A stretch of 46,520 bases of DNA from Sphingobacteriales bacterium (GTDB lineage: Bacteria > Bacteroidota > Bacteroidia > UKL13-3), in contig JAJTEN010000033.1 in assembly GCA_021298155.1 (NCBI GenBank), positions 1-46,520 on the forward strand, in the 5' to 3' direction. Positions within the stretch are counted from its first letter, which is position 1; each line of letters begins with the position of its first letter. Position numbers and translations under genes: made by a program. Under the pieces are notes generated by a model. The model was given only the letters and a program-made list of their open reading frames with translations. It did not search any database and was not told where the DNA came from. Positions 8,527 to 17,646 of the stretch are shown here, piece after piece.

Positions 8527-11500
8527 TTAAAAGCTTCTGCCAACACCTATAATCCAACGCAATTGCAGGTTTTCTGGACTAGCAAAAGGGGCGTTGCTTA
8601 AGAAAAATGGGGTATCAAATCTAATTTGCAAAGGCTTTACCTCATCTAAAACTCCCCACTTTTTAATGGTTAAAACCAAACCATGTCCACCCGATGCCAT
8701 AAGGCCAGTATTTAACTTTCTACCGCTTTGTGTTAAGGTAAATTCATTATTTACTTGTGTTTGCGTTCCTAAAATGCCAGCATCTAAAAATAGGTAAGCA
8801 TCAACACTAAAATAATTGCTCAACTTACCCAATCTAAGCGGTATGAGTTTATCGTAATCTAATTCTACATTACACGATGCACCTATATTACCTCGGTATA
8901 AATACGTTTGGCTAAGTCCGTCTAATACCGGAACCAAATAGCCCGCATAACCTCTTACGTTTAAACCACCCGCCGCATGATAGCTATTAGATAGTTGGCC
9001 ATATGCAAACCATGTTGCAGGTATTATTCCAGCACTGCGGTGGTATTTATTTTCGAACATTTCTTCCGGATTTGCACCTGCCAAATACAATTGCGATTCG
9101 GGCGCTATATCACCAGTAAGCACACTGGCATAAAAACGCGAACGCCATTCTAATTTACCCATTGGGTGACTTTGAACCAATTGGAGATCAAGGCCAGAAT
9201 AATTAAAGTCTGAGCCCAGCAAAGCAGTTTTTAAATTCATCTGAAATTTAGCTGTTCCCTTGGCATACGTAAAAGGGTATTCATAGCTAGCGTTTAAGGT
9301 ATTATTAAAAGCATGATGTGAGCTCAAATTTGGTATAAATGAACCAATAGAAACTGCTGTAGATTGATAAGCAGGTAGATAATACCTTTGAGCGCGATAT
9401 ACACTTTTTGCAAAAATTTTAAATCCATGTGCGCCCTTTTGCCAAGCTACTCCTAGGGTATTTCGGTTCACCCCATCTAACATAGCACTTTGAAGAAACA
9501 CATCTGTAAACTTAGCAAATCTGTTTTTGTAGTTTACAGAATAATGTATCGGTGAAATGTTATCTTCAAGCCCATACATTTGATTATTGCGTTGGTTCAG
9601 CCAGCCAGAATTATACCAAACAGTGGCAGAAAAAACATGCTTTTGTTTCAAGTACTGACCGTTTACATGCAACCCAAGTTTTAGTCCATCATAATTATTG
9701 AACCACACATCGGGTCGCCATTTTAATAAATAATTATGACGGTTTAAAGGACTGCTAACTTGATGATCGAAAGTAAAAAGCACAGGGCATTTCCAACTAT
9801 TATCTAGCATGTTTATATCTGCTAAACGTTTACTAGGATCTATGATTACATCCGAAACTTTTTTAGTATAAGGCAACTTTAAGGTATATGTTGGATTTAA
9901 TAATCCCCAACCATGCCAAACCTCTGGAGCTTGAATGGTATTAGATTTTACAAAATATTTATTTGGAATAGTTACTTGCGTTTGGCTCGAATCTTTAGCA
10001 ACAATTACTAAATCTATTGGCATTTGCATAGAGCCTTTTCGTATTAATTCTATTTGCAGCGTATCGTTTTTATGCTTCACCTTTTTGATGCCATAGTCAA
10101 TGTTTTTAGTAGTTTCGAGCCATTGGTCAAAAAACCAATTTAAATCTACCTTAGTGTATTGAATAATGCTGTTTCTAAAATCTTCTGTGTATGGATGCGC
10201 CATTTTCCATTGATTAAAATAATGTTGCATAGCGGCTAAAAATAAATCATCGCCCAATACATATTGCAGGTTATATAACATAGTAGCTGTTTTATAGTAA
10301 ACATGTCCGTACCCACCGCCATGGTTCAAGGCACCATTAAAATCGTCGCTGTGTGTGTTTAATGGCATGTCGTTATTATTTATGGCATCTCTCAAATATC
10401 CCATAATTACGGTTTGATCCAACATAGGCATGGGCTTATAATATTTATTAAACCAAGGTGATTTGGTTTTTGCCTGCTTCACTTCGCGCGTTAAGCGACT
10501 CATGGCCCAATGGGTTAAAAATTGTGTAAACCCTTCATCTAAACTGGCTCTGTAGGTTTCATTGGTGCCCACCATTCCAAAAAACCAATTGTGTGCAATT
10601 TCGTGTGAGAATAATCCGTAATAACCCGGACTTCTTCCATTATCTAAGGTAATCATTGGATACTCCATTCCCTCACGGGCATCAGCCACAATCATTTTTG
10701 GGTAGGCGTAGGTTCCAAAATACTTGCTATAGGTTTCAATAATTTTAGAATTAAACAAGGCTGCATCTAACCAACCACTGGCATGCGGTTCTTGCACCAA
10801 AGCAATACAACGCACCTCTCCCCTCGGATTATTTGGCATGGGCAGAACCACTTCATCTAATCTGAATGTAGGATCGCACACCCAAGCAAAATCATGGGTA
10901 TTTACCGATCTGTATTTCCAGGTTTTAAAAGTTCCATTGGGTTCAACAAGCACACTTGCTTTTTCTTCCCAAGGCTTGCTTTTAAAATTCTTAAGGTCTA
11001 ACTTATTGCGCAGCTCTTTAGGCAAAACTTCAGATTCATTTTGAAGCTCGCCTGTTCCATCCATAATATAGTGATTGGGCAAAGTTAATTCTACGAGATA
11101 TTCGCCAAAATCGCCGTAAAATTCTTTACCCAAATGCTGGTCGGTTTCCCAACCAAACTTCCTGTCATACACACAAATGCGCGGATACCAATGTACTACA
11201 TCATACTGCTTATTACCGTCATTATCGCTAAACATTTTCATACGCCTACGTTGATTGCCCCCATTATCAAAATAGGTTTTAAAATCTAATTCAATAGTGG
11301 CTTGACTATTAGGCAAAATAGGTTCAGCCAGAAACACTTTCATAATAGAAAAATCGATGGTATGCAGCGCATCTTTACCATTCACAGTTACCTTTCCAAT
11401 CTCTGTGCCTTTGCCCGCTAATTCATATTTTCCAAACGTCTGTTTGAACCCATTGGCTAAATTAAGCTGTTCTAAATAGCCGCCTTTCAAGAATGCATTT

Positions 11501-11757
11501 TGATACAGATGAAAATATAAAAACCGAAGTGTATCAGGCGAATTATTGGTGTAAACTAAGGTTTGCTTGGCAGATAAAACGTCGGTTTTATCATCTAATT
11601 TTGCTTGAATAATGTATTTCACATCTTGCTGCCAATACCCGGCATAAGGCATTTTATTTTTCCAATAAAAAGGATTATCCTTGCTTTGGTAAGAGAAATC
11701 TTGGGCCCAAGTATTAAAAAATAAACCTACAAAAATGGCTAAAAGTATTTTTTTCAT
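8527..11757 (-). CDS. M1 family zinc metallopeptidase with C-terminal outer-membrane barrel-like region
   Basis: About 1076 residues from the ATG at 11757, which starts the signal peptide MKKILLAIFVGLFFNTWAQ. An upstream in-frame ATG at 11787 would put ten residues ahead of it. The N-terminal half is an aminopeptidase-N-like M1 domain: substrate-binding GMEYPM, zinc site HEIAH (residues 385-389) and LDEGF (Glu408). The last 400 or so residues lack peptidase motifs, are rich in alternating aromatic/polar strands, and end in Phe (GVGRSF), as outer-membrane beta-barrels do. Inference: a membrane-anchored peptidase facing the periplasm or the outside. It is convergent with the Ig-repeat gene and divergent from the zinc-ribbon gene. 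The peptidase assignment is firm; the barrel is inferred from composition and the terminal Phe. Confidence 0.9.
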   Translation of the reverse strand: MKKILLAIFVGLFFNTWAQDFSYQSKDNPFYWKNKMPYAGYWQQDVKYIIQAKLDDKTDVLSAKQTLVYTNNSPDTLRFLYFHLYQNAFLKGGYLEQLNLANGFKQTFGKYELAGKGTEIGKVTVNGKDALHTIDFSIMKVFLAEPILPNSQATIELDFKTYFDNGGNQRRRMKMFSDNDGNKQYDVVHWYPRICVYDRKFGWETDQHLGKEFYGDFGEYLVELTLPNHYIMDGTGELQNESEVLPKELRNKLDLKNFKSKPWEEKASVLVEPNGTFKTWKYRSVNTHDFAWVCDPTFRLDEVVLPMPNNPRGEVRCIALVQEPHASGWLDAALFNSKIIETYSKYFGTYAYPKMIVADAREGMEYPMITLDNGRSPGYYGLFSHEIAHNWFFGMVGTNETYRASLDEGFTQFLTHWAMSRLTREVKQAKTKSPWFNKYYKPMPMLDQTVIMGYLRDAINNNDMPLNTHSDDFNGALNHGGGYGHVYYKTATMLYNLQYVLGDDLFLAAMQHYFNQWKMAHPYTEDFRNSIIQYTKVDLNWFFDQWLETTKNIDYGIKKVKHKNDTLQIELIRKGSMQMPIDLVIVAKDSSQTQVTIPNKYFVKSNTIQAPEVWHGWGLLNPTYTLKLPYTKKVSDVIIDPSKRLADINMLDNSWKCPVLFTFDHQVSSPLNRHNYLLKWRPDVWFNNYDGLKLGLHVNGQYLKQKHVFSATVWYNSGWLNQRNNQMYGLEDNISPIHYSVNYKNRFAKFTDVFLQSAMLDGVNRNTLGVAWQKGAHGFKIFAKSVYRAQRYYLPAYQSTAVSIGSFIPNLSSHHAFNNTLNASYEYPFTYAKGTAKFQMNLKTALLGSDFNYSGLDLQLVQSHPMGKLEWRSRFYASVLTGDIAPESQLYLAGANPEEMFENKYHRSAGIIPATWFAYGQLSNSYHAAGGLNVRGYAGYLVPVLDGLSQTYLYRGNIGASCNVELDYDKLIPLRLGKLSNYFSVDAYLFLDAGILGTQTQVNNEFTLTQSGRKLNTGLMASGGHGLVLTIKKWGVLDEVKPLQIRFDTPFFLSNAPFASPENLQLRWIIGVGRSF

Positions 11758-11864
11758 ATGAGGGCAAATTAAATAAAAAACTAACATTAACTATCACCCC
11801 TTAATGTGGTAACTAATCAAAATTTCTTTTGCCTGATAATCGAAACCAGAAAAAAAACTAAATC

Positions 11865-12224
11865 ATGGGAAAATGCAAATTCTGCGGAGAAAAAGCGGGC
11901 TTCTTAAAAAAGAAACACAAAGAATGTGAACTTAAATTTAATGAAGGACAATTGAAATATATTGAACTGATTAAATCAAGTATTCTAGGAAATCGCGACT
12001 TACAAGAATTGAGTGAAAATCTTTTATCTCTTAAACAATCTAGTTTTTTAAATGATGAACACCATATTAACTTGGTAACAGACGCATTTGACCAAGTGGT
12101 TTCAAAGGTTTTGGAAGATGGTATGTTATCGGTAGCAGAGGAAGAAAAAATTACGCGATTTTGTGATTTCATGCAATTGGGTCAGGATATTTACCCTTTT
12201 TATTTCAAAAATCTGAAACATTAA
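11865..12224 (+). CDS. Zinc-ribbon protein, N-terminal fragment of a split gene
   Basis: 119 residues. It opens with a CKFC...HKEC zinc-binding pair (Cys4, Cys7, His18, Cys21) followed by a helical region ending in FCDFMQLGQD. From memory of the family, this helical domain should lead through roughly 30-40 more residues into a beta-rich domain of the type encoded at 12242-12595 in another frame. The final residues here (IYPFYFKNLKH) do not resemble the family and look like out-of-frame read-through. Function unknown. Probably the front half of a pseudogene or of a misassembled gene. Confidence 0.75.
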   Translation: MGKCKFCGEKAGFLKKKHKECELKFNEGQLKYIELIKSSILGNRDLQELSENLLSLKQSSFLNDEHHINLVTDAFDQVVSKVLEDGMLSVAEEEKITRFCDFMQLGQDIYPFYFKNLKH

Positions 12225-12241
12225 TTTGGGTATTCCCACAG

Positions 12242-12595
12242 GTGGAATATTATGAACAAAGAACCCGAACAGAATATCAAGGAGGTAGCCACGGAGTAAG
12301 CATAAAAGTAGCACGGGGCGTTTATTATAGAACCAGCTCGTTCAAAGGTAAGCCTGTTCAAATATCTGAAATGAAATATATTGGAACTGGCTTACTTGCA
12401 CTTACAACAAAACATGTTTACTTTGGTTCACCCGATAAAAAGTTGAAAATACCTTACAATAAGTTAATTTCAATTGAACCCTACGAGGATGGCATTGGAT
12501 TGCATAAAGATGGTGTTTCAGCGAAACACCAAGTGTTTAAAAATATAGATGGCTGGTTTACACACAATGTAATTGCTAATTTAAATCAGTTATAA
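12242..12595 (+). CDS. C-terminal fragment of the same split zinc-ribbon protein (PH-like beta domain)
   Basis: 117 residues are counted from a GTG codon, but the frame is open from 12167. The upstream residues (YLPFLFQKSETLIWVFPQ) look like genuine family sequence leading into VEYYEQRTRTEYQGG. The rest (YYRTSSFKG, TKHVYFGSPDKKLKIPY, DGIGLHKDG) resembles a small PH-like/GRAM-like beta domain that normally follows the zinc-ribbon helical domain in one chain. No independent start or ribosome site is evident. The frame differs from the upstream fragment, and the junction lies at about 12180-12192. Confidence 0.7.
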   Translation: MEYYEQRTRTEYQGGSHGVSIKVARGVYYRTSSFKGKPVQISEMKYIGTGLLALTTKHVYFGSPDKKLKIPYNKLISIEPYEDGIGLHKDGVSAKHQVFKNIDGWFTHNVIANLNQL

Positions 12596-12672
12596 GTCTG
12601 ATTAGCCCCATAACTCCTTATTGTAGAATTCATAAGGCCACCAAGACACAACTAAAATTTGATTATTTTTTT

Positions 12673-12680
12673 TATATTTG
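12673..12680 (+). promoter_or_regulatory. Possible -7 promoter box (TATATTTG)
   Basis: This is an exact match to TAnnTTTG, 23 bases before the ATG at 12704, inside a 108-base AT-rich gap. No well-spaced -33 TTG box is visible, so support is moderate. Confidence 0.4.
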
Positions 12681-12703
12681 GCAGATTATTATAAAAAATT
12701 TAC

Positions 12704-14815
12704 ATGCGTAAACCTATATCCTTTGTTAACTCAATTGCCTTATTACTCACACTTAGCTGCTTTATTTTTGCCTATTCTAGAATAGAAATAATAGATTTTA
12801 ATAAGCAAGGTATAAGCTTTAATACAAAAACTAAGGTACCAAGAAAAGATAGAATGGACCTAGCTTGGGAGCAAGAATTTGAGCTTACCAAAGATCCATT
12901 GTTAAACGAAGTGCCCAAGGAGCGATTGCTTAAAGCGTGGCAATACCAGCAAACGCTTTTGCAACAACAAAGGGGTTTAGGCAAAGCAGCTATACCAGGG
13001 GTTAATTGGGTGGAAAGAGGTCCGAATAACTGCGGAGGTAGAACCAGAACTTTATTGGTAGACCGCAACGACCCAACCAGAAAAACAGTATGGGCCGGAG
13101 CGGTAGCGGGGGGATTATGGAAAACCACAGACATCACCCAAACAGCACCTAATTGGACACCCTTCGATGATTTCTTTCAAAATTTAGCAATAACACATAT
13201 CGATCAAGCGCCTAACAACGGACAAATTATGTATTTCTGTACCGGTGAGGGAAATAATAATTTAGATGCAGTAAGGGGTTTAGGTGTATGGAAAAGTAGC
13301 AATGGCGGAAATACTTGGAACCAACTTTCAAGTACAAATAATTCTAATTTTCATTATTGCCAGAAAATAGTTTCTATTGGAAATGGAGACACCGTATTAG
13401 TGCTCACAAAAACAGGTTTATACAGATCAGCGAATGGTGGAAACACTTTCACAAGAGTGCTTGGAACAGGTATTGCAAGTGCTGGTGGGAATATTGCGTA
13501 TGACTTAGAAGTAATGAAAAATGGAACCATGTATGTTACCATGAGCAGCGGTGCAAGCAATGGTGGTTCTATGCATAAATCTTTTAATAGCGGGGTTAGT
13601 TGGACCAATCCGCTTACCTTACCAAGCTACCTCAACAAAGATGAAATGGAAATTGCCGTATCAGATAATGATACAAATGTTATTTATTCATTGGTAGAAA
13701 ACAGCGGACGAATAGTTGGCATTATAAAATCTAGTAATGCTGGACTCAGTTTTGATACCACAGCTGCACACCCAATTGATGCAGACCCAGGTGTATCGCA
13801 GGCAGCCTTTCGAAAGGATTTTAGTAGAGGTCAGGGTTGGTACGACTTAAGTTTAGCAGTTGACCCAAACAATACCAATGTAGTAGTTGTTGGAGGAGTT
13901 GATTTATTTAAAACCAGCAATGGAGGCAGCAGCTGGCAACAATTATCGCATTGGTATGGTGGTTTTGGCTTCCAAGAAGTTCATGCCGATCAACATTATG
14001 TGTGTTTTGCACCCGGAAATTCAAATGTATGTTATTTTACAAACGATGGTGGAATGTATGTAAGTACTAACTTTACACAAGCCGGGCCAACCATTACCAG
14101 CAAGGAATTAAATTATAATTCTACCCAATTTTATGCTTGCGACATTCATCCCAATGCGGGCTCAAACCAATATTTAGGTGGAACCCAAGACAATGGATCA
14201 CATGCATTAAATTCTGCCACCGTGGGCAGTTCTATTGAAGTAACTGGTGGAGATGGCGCATTTTGCCATATAGACCAAGATCAACCACAATTTTGGTTCA
14301 CTTCTTATGTATACACCAGTTATTACCGTTCTTCAAATGGTGGCGCAAGCTTTACTAGTGCGTTAAACACCTCGCAGACTGTAGGAAGTTTTATTAGTCC
14401 GAGCGACTATGACGATGCCAACAACAAAATGTACCTGGCGGGTAATAACGGATTCTTTGTAAGGTGGGACAACCCACAAACAGGAAACTCAATTGCATTT
14501 GATACGGTTCCACTATTTAATAACGGACGTGTTACCCATGTAAAAGTATCTCCAAACAATAACAACAGGGTATATTTTGGTTTAAATAATGGTAGAGTCA
14601 TTCGAATAGACAATGCCCATATTTTAGCAGGAACTGATGCGCATATCAATAATGTAACTGGCATGCCAACTGGCAGCGTTTCTTGCATAGAGGTAGAATC
14701 TGGCAATGAAAATCATATTGTAATTACCTATAGCAACTACGGCGTAAACAGTGTATGGGAAACGAAGAACGGCGGAACCAGTTGGACAAGTATTGTAACG
14801 GCTTTGCCAATGTGA
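12704..14815 (+). CDS. BNR/Asp-box beta-propeller secreted protein, N-terminal fragment of a split gene
   Basis: 703 residues with an N-terminal signal/hydrophobic segment (IALLLTLSCFIFAYS). The body is a sortilin/VPS10-like or glycosidase-like propeller: the conserved entry WVERGPNNCGGRTRTLLVD, AGAVAGGLWKT, and several Asp boxes (SNGGNTW, ANGGNTF, SNGGSSW, KNGGTSW). In related Bacteroidota proteins this kind of propeller continues, after the last Asp box and a short 'LP' turn, through one more blade to a segment like ANVRxDML...THGRG. Here the frame stops right after TALPM, and the ANVRTDML segment appears in the next frame. The natural product would be a single secreted protein ending at 16263. 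As it stands this fragment lacks a sorting domain and could not be exported by T9SS. Confidence 0.85.
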   Translation: MRKPISFVNSIALLLTLSCFIFAYSRIEIIDFNKQGISFNTKTKVPRKDRMDLAWEQEFELTKDPLLNEVPKERLLKAWQYQQTLLQQQRGLGKAAIPGVNWVERGPNNCGGRTRTLLVDRNDPTRKTVWAGAVAGGLWKTTDITQTAPNWTPFDDFFQNLAITHIDQAPNNGQIMYFCTGEGNNNLDAVRGLGVWKSSNGGNTWNQLSSTNNSNFHYCQKIVSIGNGDTVLVLTKTGLYRSANGGNTFTRVLGTGIASAGGNIAYDLEVMKNGTMYVTMSSGASNGGSMHKSFNSGVSWTNPLTLPSYLNKDEMEIAVSDNDTNVIYSLVENSGRIVGIIKSSNAGLSFDTTAAHPIDADPGVSQAAFRKDFSRGQGWYDLSLAVDPNNTNVVVVGGVDLFKTSNGGSSWQQLSHWYGGFGFQEVHADQHYVCFAPGNSNVCYFTNDGGMYVSTNFTQAGPTITSKELNYNSTQFYACDIHPNAGSNQYLGGTQDNGSHALNSATVGSSIEVTGGDGAFCHIDQDQPQFWFTSYVYTSYYRSSNGGASFTSALNTSQTVGSFISPSDYDDANNKMYLAGNNGFFVRWDNPQTGNSIAFDTVPLFNNGRVTHVKVSPNNNNRVYFGLNNGRVIRIDNAHILAGTDAHINNVTGMPTGSVSCIEVESGNENHIVITYSNYGVNSVWETKNGGTSWTSIVTALPM

Positions 14816-16263
14816 GAACAGACATGCTAAAGATGCGTGGCTTTGATAAACAAGTTATGGCTGCTACCCACGGAAGAGGAATATTTACAAGCAATGTATT
14901 TATGCCTCCTAGTGCCGACTTTTTTGTAAACAGACGCGTGGCTTATGTGAGTTCTATATTGCAATTTACCAACACCTCTGTAGGTGCACTTAGCTATAAT
15001 TGGGACTTTGGTGATGGCACCTTTAGCACAGCTCAAAACCCAAGCAAGCAATACTTTGCACCTGGATTTTATAATGTTACCTTACAAATTAATGGTGGTG
15101 CACAAACAAAAACAATTAACGCATACATACAAATATTACCGTATAGATCGGTACCCTATTTGGTTGGAAATGGTGGTAATTTTGAAGTTAACCCTACCGA
15201 CTTTGGTCCAGAAACCATTAGCGGAACCGAGTTCCAAAGAGGTAATTCAACCGTTTCTGGTAAAAATGGTGTAAATAGTGGTAGTAATGCATGGGTAACT
15301 GGCTTAGTAGGCAATTACGCCAATAATACCCACAGTATGTTATACTCACCAAATTTCAATTGTACAGCTAGCGGTACATATACATTGCGATTTAGGGTTA
15401 AAAACAGGTTCGAAATAAATTATGATGGGTATATTGTTGAATATAGCACAGATTTAGGTTCAAGCTGGACCAGCCTTGGTAATACTGTTCTTACCAATTG
15501 GTATGACTTTGCAAATGGAACTACCAATACTGCCTTTCCTAGATTTCAAGCATTCTTTAATGCCACCAATACCGCATTTAACCAAAAACAATATAATGTT
15601 TCCTTCTTAGCTGGCAACCCAAAAGTGGCTTTTAGGTGGGTGTTTAAATCTGATGCAGGGGCACAAGAAGTTGGAATGGCCTTGGATGATATTGAATTAT
15701 TAGGACCAAACAATACAGCCTTACCCGTTCAGTTAATTCAATTTACAGGTGTTGTGTTGAGTTCAGACAAAACCCAACTGAATTGGTTGGTTGCAAGCGA
15801 AAAAAATAATGCAGGATTTGAAATAGAGAAAAGTGAAGACGGCTTGCACTTTTATTCGATTGGATTTGTTAAAGGACGGGGAAATAGTGAGCAAACCGCA
15901 GCATACAGATTTACAGATGAAAATGCAGATCAAGAAAAACGCTATTACCGTTTAAGACAAAGAGATATAAATGGCACAGAAAGCTTGAGTAAAGTGATAT
16001 TCTTTGATGGAAATAAATTGAGTCAAAAATTGTTTCAATTTGCCTATCAAACCAATGAAAACACAATCTTACTTACCAGTTTTGAAAATGATTTACAATA
16101 CACCATTTACAGCCAGAACGGCCAACTGGTTCAAAGTGGAAAAACAACAGGTGAACTGAACCTATTGCGTTTAGATAATCTTGCTAAAGGTATTTATTTA
16201 CTAGAGGTAAAAAATAGCAAAGGCCAGAGACAAGTTGAAAAGTTATTGAATCTTGGAAATTAA
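14755..16263 (+). CDS. C-terminal fragment of the split propeller protein (PKD domain and T9SS type A sorting domain)
   Basis: The first 15 or so residues overlap the upstream fragment out of frame and are probably not real coding. Recognisable sequence begins at GFANVRTDML (from about 14799) and ATHGRGIFTS, the last propeller blade. Then come a PKD domain (YNWDFGDGTFS), a jelly-roll-like region with YLVGNGGNFE...ALDDIELLGP, and a fibronectin-like segment (LNWLVASEKNNAGFEIEKS). The end is a type A sorting domain (LLRLDNLAKGIYLLEV). There is no signal peptide, so this half is not a stand-alone secreted protein. It ends 6 bases from the convergent rsmG stop, with no visible terminator. Confidence 0.85.
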   Translation: MGNEERRNQLDKYCNGFANVRTDMLKMRGFDKQVMAATHGRGIFTSNVFMPPSADFFVNRRVAYVSSILQFTNTSVGALSYNWDFGDGTFSTAQNPSKQYFAPGFYNVTLQINGGAQTKTINAYIQILPYRSVPYLVGNGGNFEVNPTDFGPETISGTEFQRGNSTVSGKNGVNSGSNAWVTGLVGNYANNTHSMLYSPNFNCTASGTYTLRFRVKNRFEINYDGYIVEYSTDLGSSWTSLGNTVLTNWYDFANGTTNTAFPRFQAFFNATNTAFNQKQYNVSFLAGNPKVAFRWVFKSDAGAQEVGMALDDIELLGPNNTALPVQLIQFTGVVLSSDKTQLNWLVASEKNNAGFEIEKSEDGLHFYSIGFVKGRGNSEQTAAYRFTDENADQEKRYYRLRQRDINGTESLSKVIFFDGNKLSQKLFQFAYQTNENTILLTSFENDLQYTIYSQNGQLVQSGKTTGELNLLRLDNLAKGIYLLEVKNSKGQRQVEKLLNLGN

Positions 16264-16269
16264 TATCAT

Positions 16270-16905
16270 TTAGAAAATATAGACCAATTTTTTTGTTTCG
16301 AAGAATTCTTCCTCAAAATAATTTTTGAGCGGAATTTCTTCGATTACAAGTTTTTTATTGAGCTGCTTGAGCACTTTAAATTCCTCTTTTAAATCGCCTC
16401 CTTTTAAAAAGATATAGCCATTAATTTTAGTATTAAACTCTTCCTTTGCATCAACATATTGTTGGGTCCAACGGTATAATTGATCTGCAGGGGCAACAGC
16501 TCTGGCAACTATAAAATGAAAGTTTTCTTTAAGCTGCTCTACCCTACCTATAGCAAAATCTGTGTTCTGCAACTGAATGGCTTCAGAAACACCCTCAGCT
16601 ACTTTTATTTTTTTAGCTATAGAATCTACCATAGTAAAAGTAGATTCTGGAAACAGGATTGAAAGTGGAATTCCAGGAAAACCTCCACCTGTACCTATAT
16701 CAAGTATCCGTGTTCCCGGTTTAAAGGAAATAAACTTAGCAATGGCCAAACTATGTAAGACATGTTTTTCGTAAAGCGATTCAATGTCTTTTCGTGAGAT
16801 AACATTGATGCGCGCATTCCAATCTTCATACAAAGTTTTTAACTGCGCAAACTGAGCGTGCTGCGAAGCACTTAACTCAGGAAAATATTTTTCTATGATT
16901 TCCAA
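16270..16905 (-). CDS. rsmG: 16S rRNA (guanine527-N7)-methyltransferase RsmG
   Basis: RsmG (GidB) methylates N7 of G527 in 16S rRNA using S-adenosylmethionine. The 211 residues are full length: EDWNARINVISRKD in the N-terminal helical part, the SAM-binding loop DIGTGGGFPGIPLS (about residues 69-82), VDSIAKKI, and the ARAVAP motif. The start is unusual. The codon is TTG, because a stop (TAA, shared with the upstream glycosyltransferase frame) lies directly before it and the next Met is deep inside the fold, so a non-AUG start is required. The TTG abuts the upstream stop codon, suggesting translational coupling. Confidence 0.95.
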   Translation of the reverse strand: MEIIEKYFPELSASQHAQFAQLKTLYEDWNARINVISRKDIESLYEKHVLHSLAIAKFISFKPGTRILDIGTGGGFPGIPLSILFPESTFTMVDSIAKKIKVAEGVSEAIQLQNTDFAIGRVEQLKENFHFIVARAVAPADQLYRWTQQYVDAKEEFNTKINGYIFLKGGDLKEEFKVLKQLNKKLVIEEIPLKNYFEEEFFETKKLVYIF

Positions 16906-17646
16906 TTACCAATTCTTTTGGTGTTTTCTGAACAAACCAATTGTTCCAAAAACATAAATATAAAACAAATACAATACATCAAGTATTGGGGTAAACCAAA
17001 TAAGCGACATGGTTTTTAACCGTTTGTAAACCCCATATAAAATAACTGTTTGAACCAAATAGCGCAATGCATATACCCCAAGGATTAAACGAAAATCAAA
17101 CGAAGTAAATAACAACAAACCAAATAGCACATAGAAAATAAGCAAAGTAGCATAATAAGCGCCTAAAAAAGCCTTGTCTCTACTTTTGTAAAATTTACCC
17201 GTACTGTTATGCCTACTTTTTTGTCGCTGCCAATCATCAAAATTCCTTTTAGGTTCAGAATAAACAAAACTTTGAGGGTCTATTTGTACACGCACATTAT
17301 TGGATGTTGCAGCCTGATTAACGAACAAATCATCGTCGCCGCTCAAGATATGGTTGTGACTAGCAAAGCCTTTATGTTTAAAAAATAGGGTTTTGTTGTA
17401 TGCTAAATTTCTCCCTACACCCATAAAAGCATGTTTACCTATTGCAGCAGAAAAATAGGCCATAGCTGTAAAAGCCGACTCAAACCTAATAAATAAATTA
17501 AGCAATGAATTATACTTTTTATAAGGGGCATAACCCAACACAATCTCGGTATTGGGCGAGAATTGCGACTGCATTAAACGAAGCCATTGATTGCTTGCAG
17601 GAATACAATCTGCATCAGAAAAAAACATCATCCCAACTACAATCAT
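16906..17646 (-). CDS. Family 2 glycosyltransferase, C-terminal fragment of a split gene
   Basis: 246 residues. The opening residues MIVVGMM overlap the upstream fragment out of frame. Real family sequence starts at FFSDADCIPAS, which carries the metal-binding DxD (DAD). It continues with QWLRLM, FIRFES, the GxGRNLAY segment, the GDDDLFVNQ acid motif and a QKSRH acceptor-side motif. C-terminal hydrophobic segments anchor the enzyme in the inner membrane. The first half of the GT-A fold, including the nucleotide-binding start, is in another frame (17615-17899), so this fragment alone should be inactive. The ORF ends directly against the rsmG start. Confidence 0.85.
   Translation of the reverse strand: MIVVGMMFFSDADCIPASNQWLRLMQSQFSPNTEIVLGYAPYKKYNSLLNLFIRFESAFTAMAYFSAAIGKHAFMGVGRNLAYNKTLFFKHKGFASHNHILSGDDDLFVNQAATSNNVRVQIDPQSFVYSEPKRNFDDWQRQKSRHNSTGKFYKSRDKAFLGAYYATLLIFYVLFGLLLFTSFDFRLILGVYALRYLVQTVILYGVYKRLKTMSLIWFTPILDVLYLFYIYVFGTIGLFRKHQKNW

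Noticed and set aside
14755-14815. Overlap of the two propeller frames as a programmed -1 frameshift
   Set aside because: No classic slippery heptamer with a downstream structure is seen, and a shift would still omit an expected propeller blade.
17618-17630. Run of seven T residues (minus strand) as a simple slippage or sequencing frameshift site in the glycosyltransferase
   Set aside because: Correcting one or two bases would join NDCSWDD directly to SDADC, leaving the conserved block between them missing.
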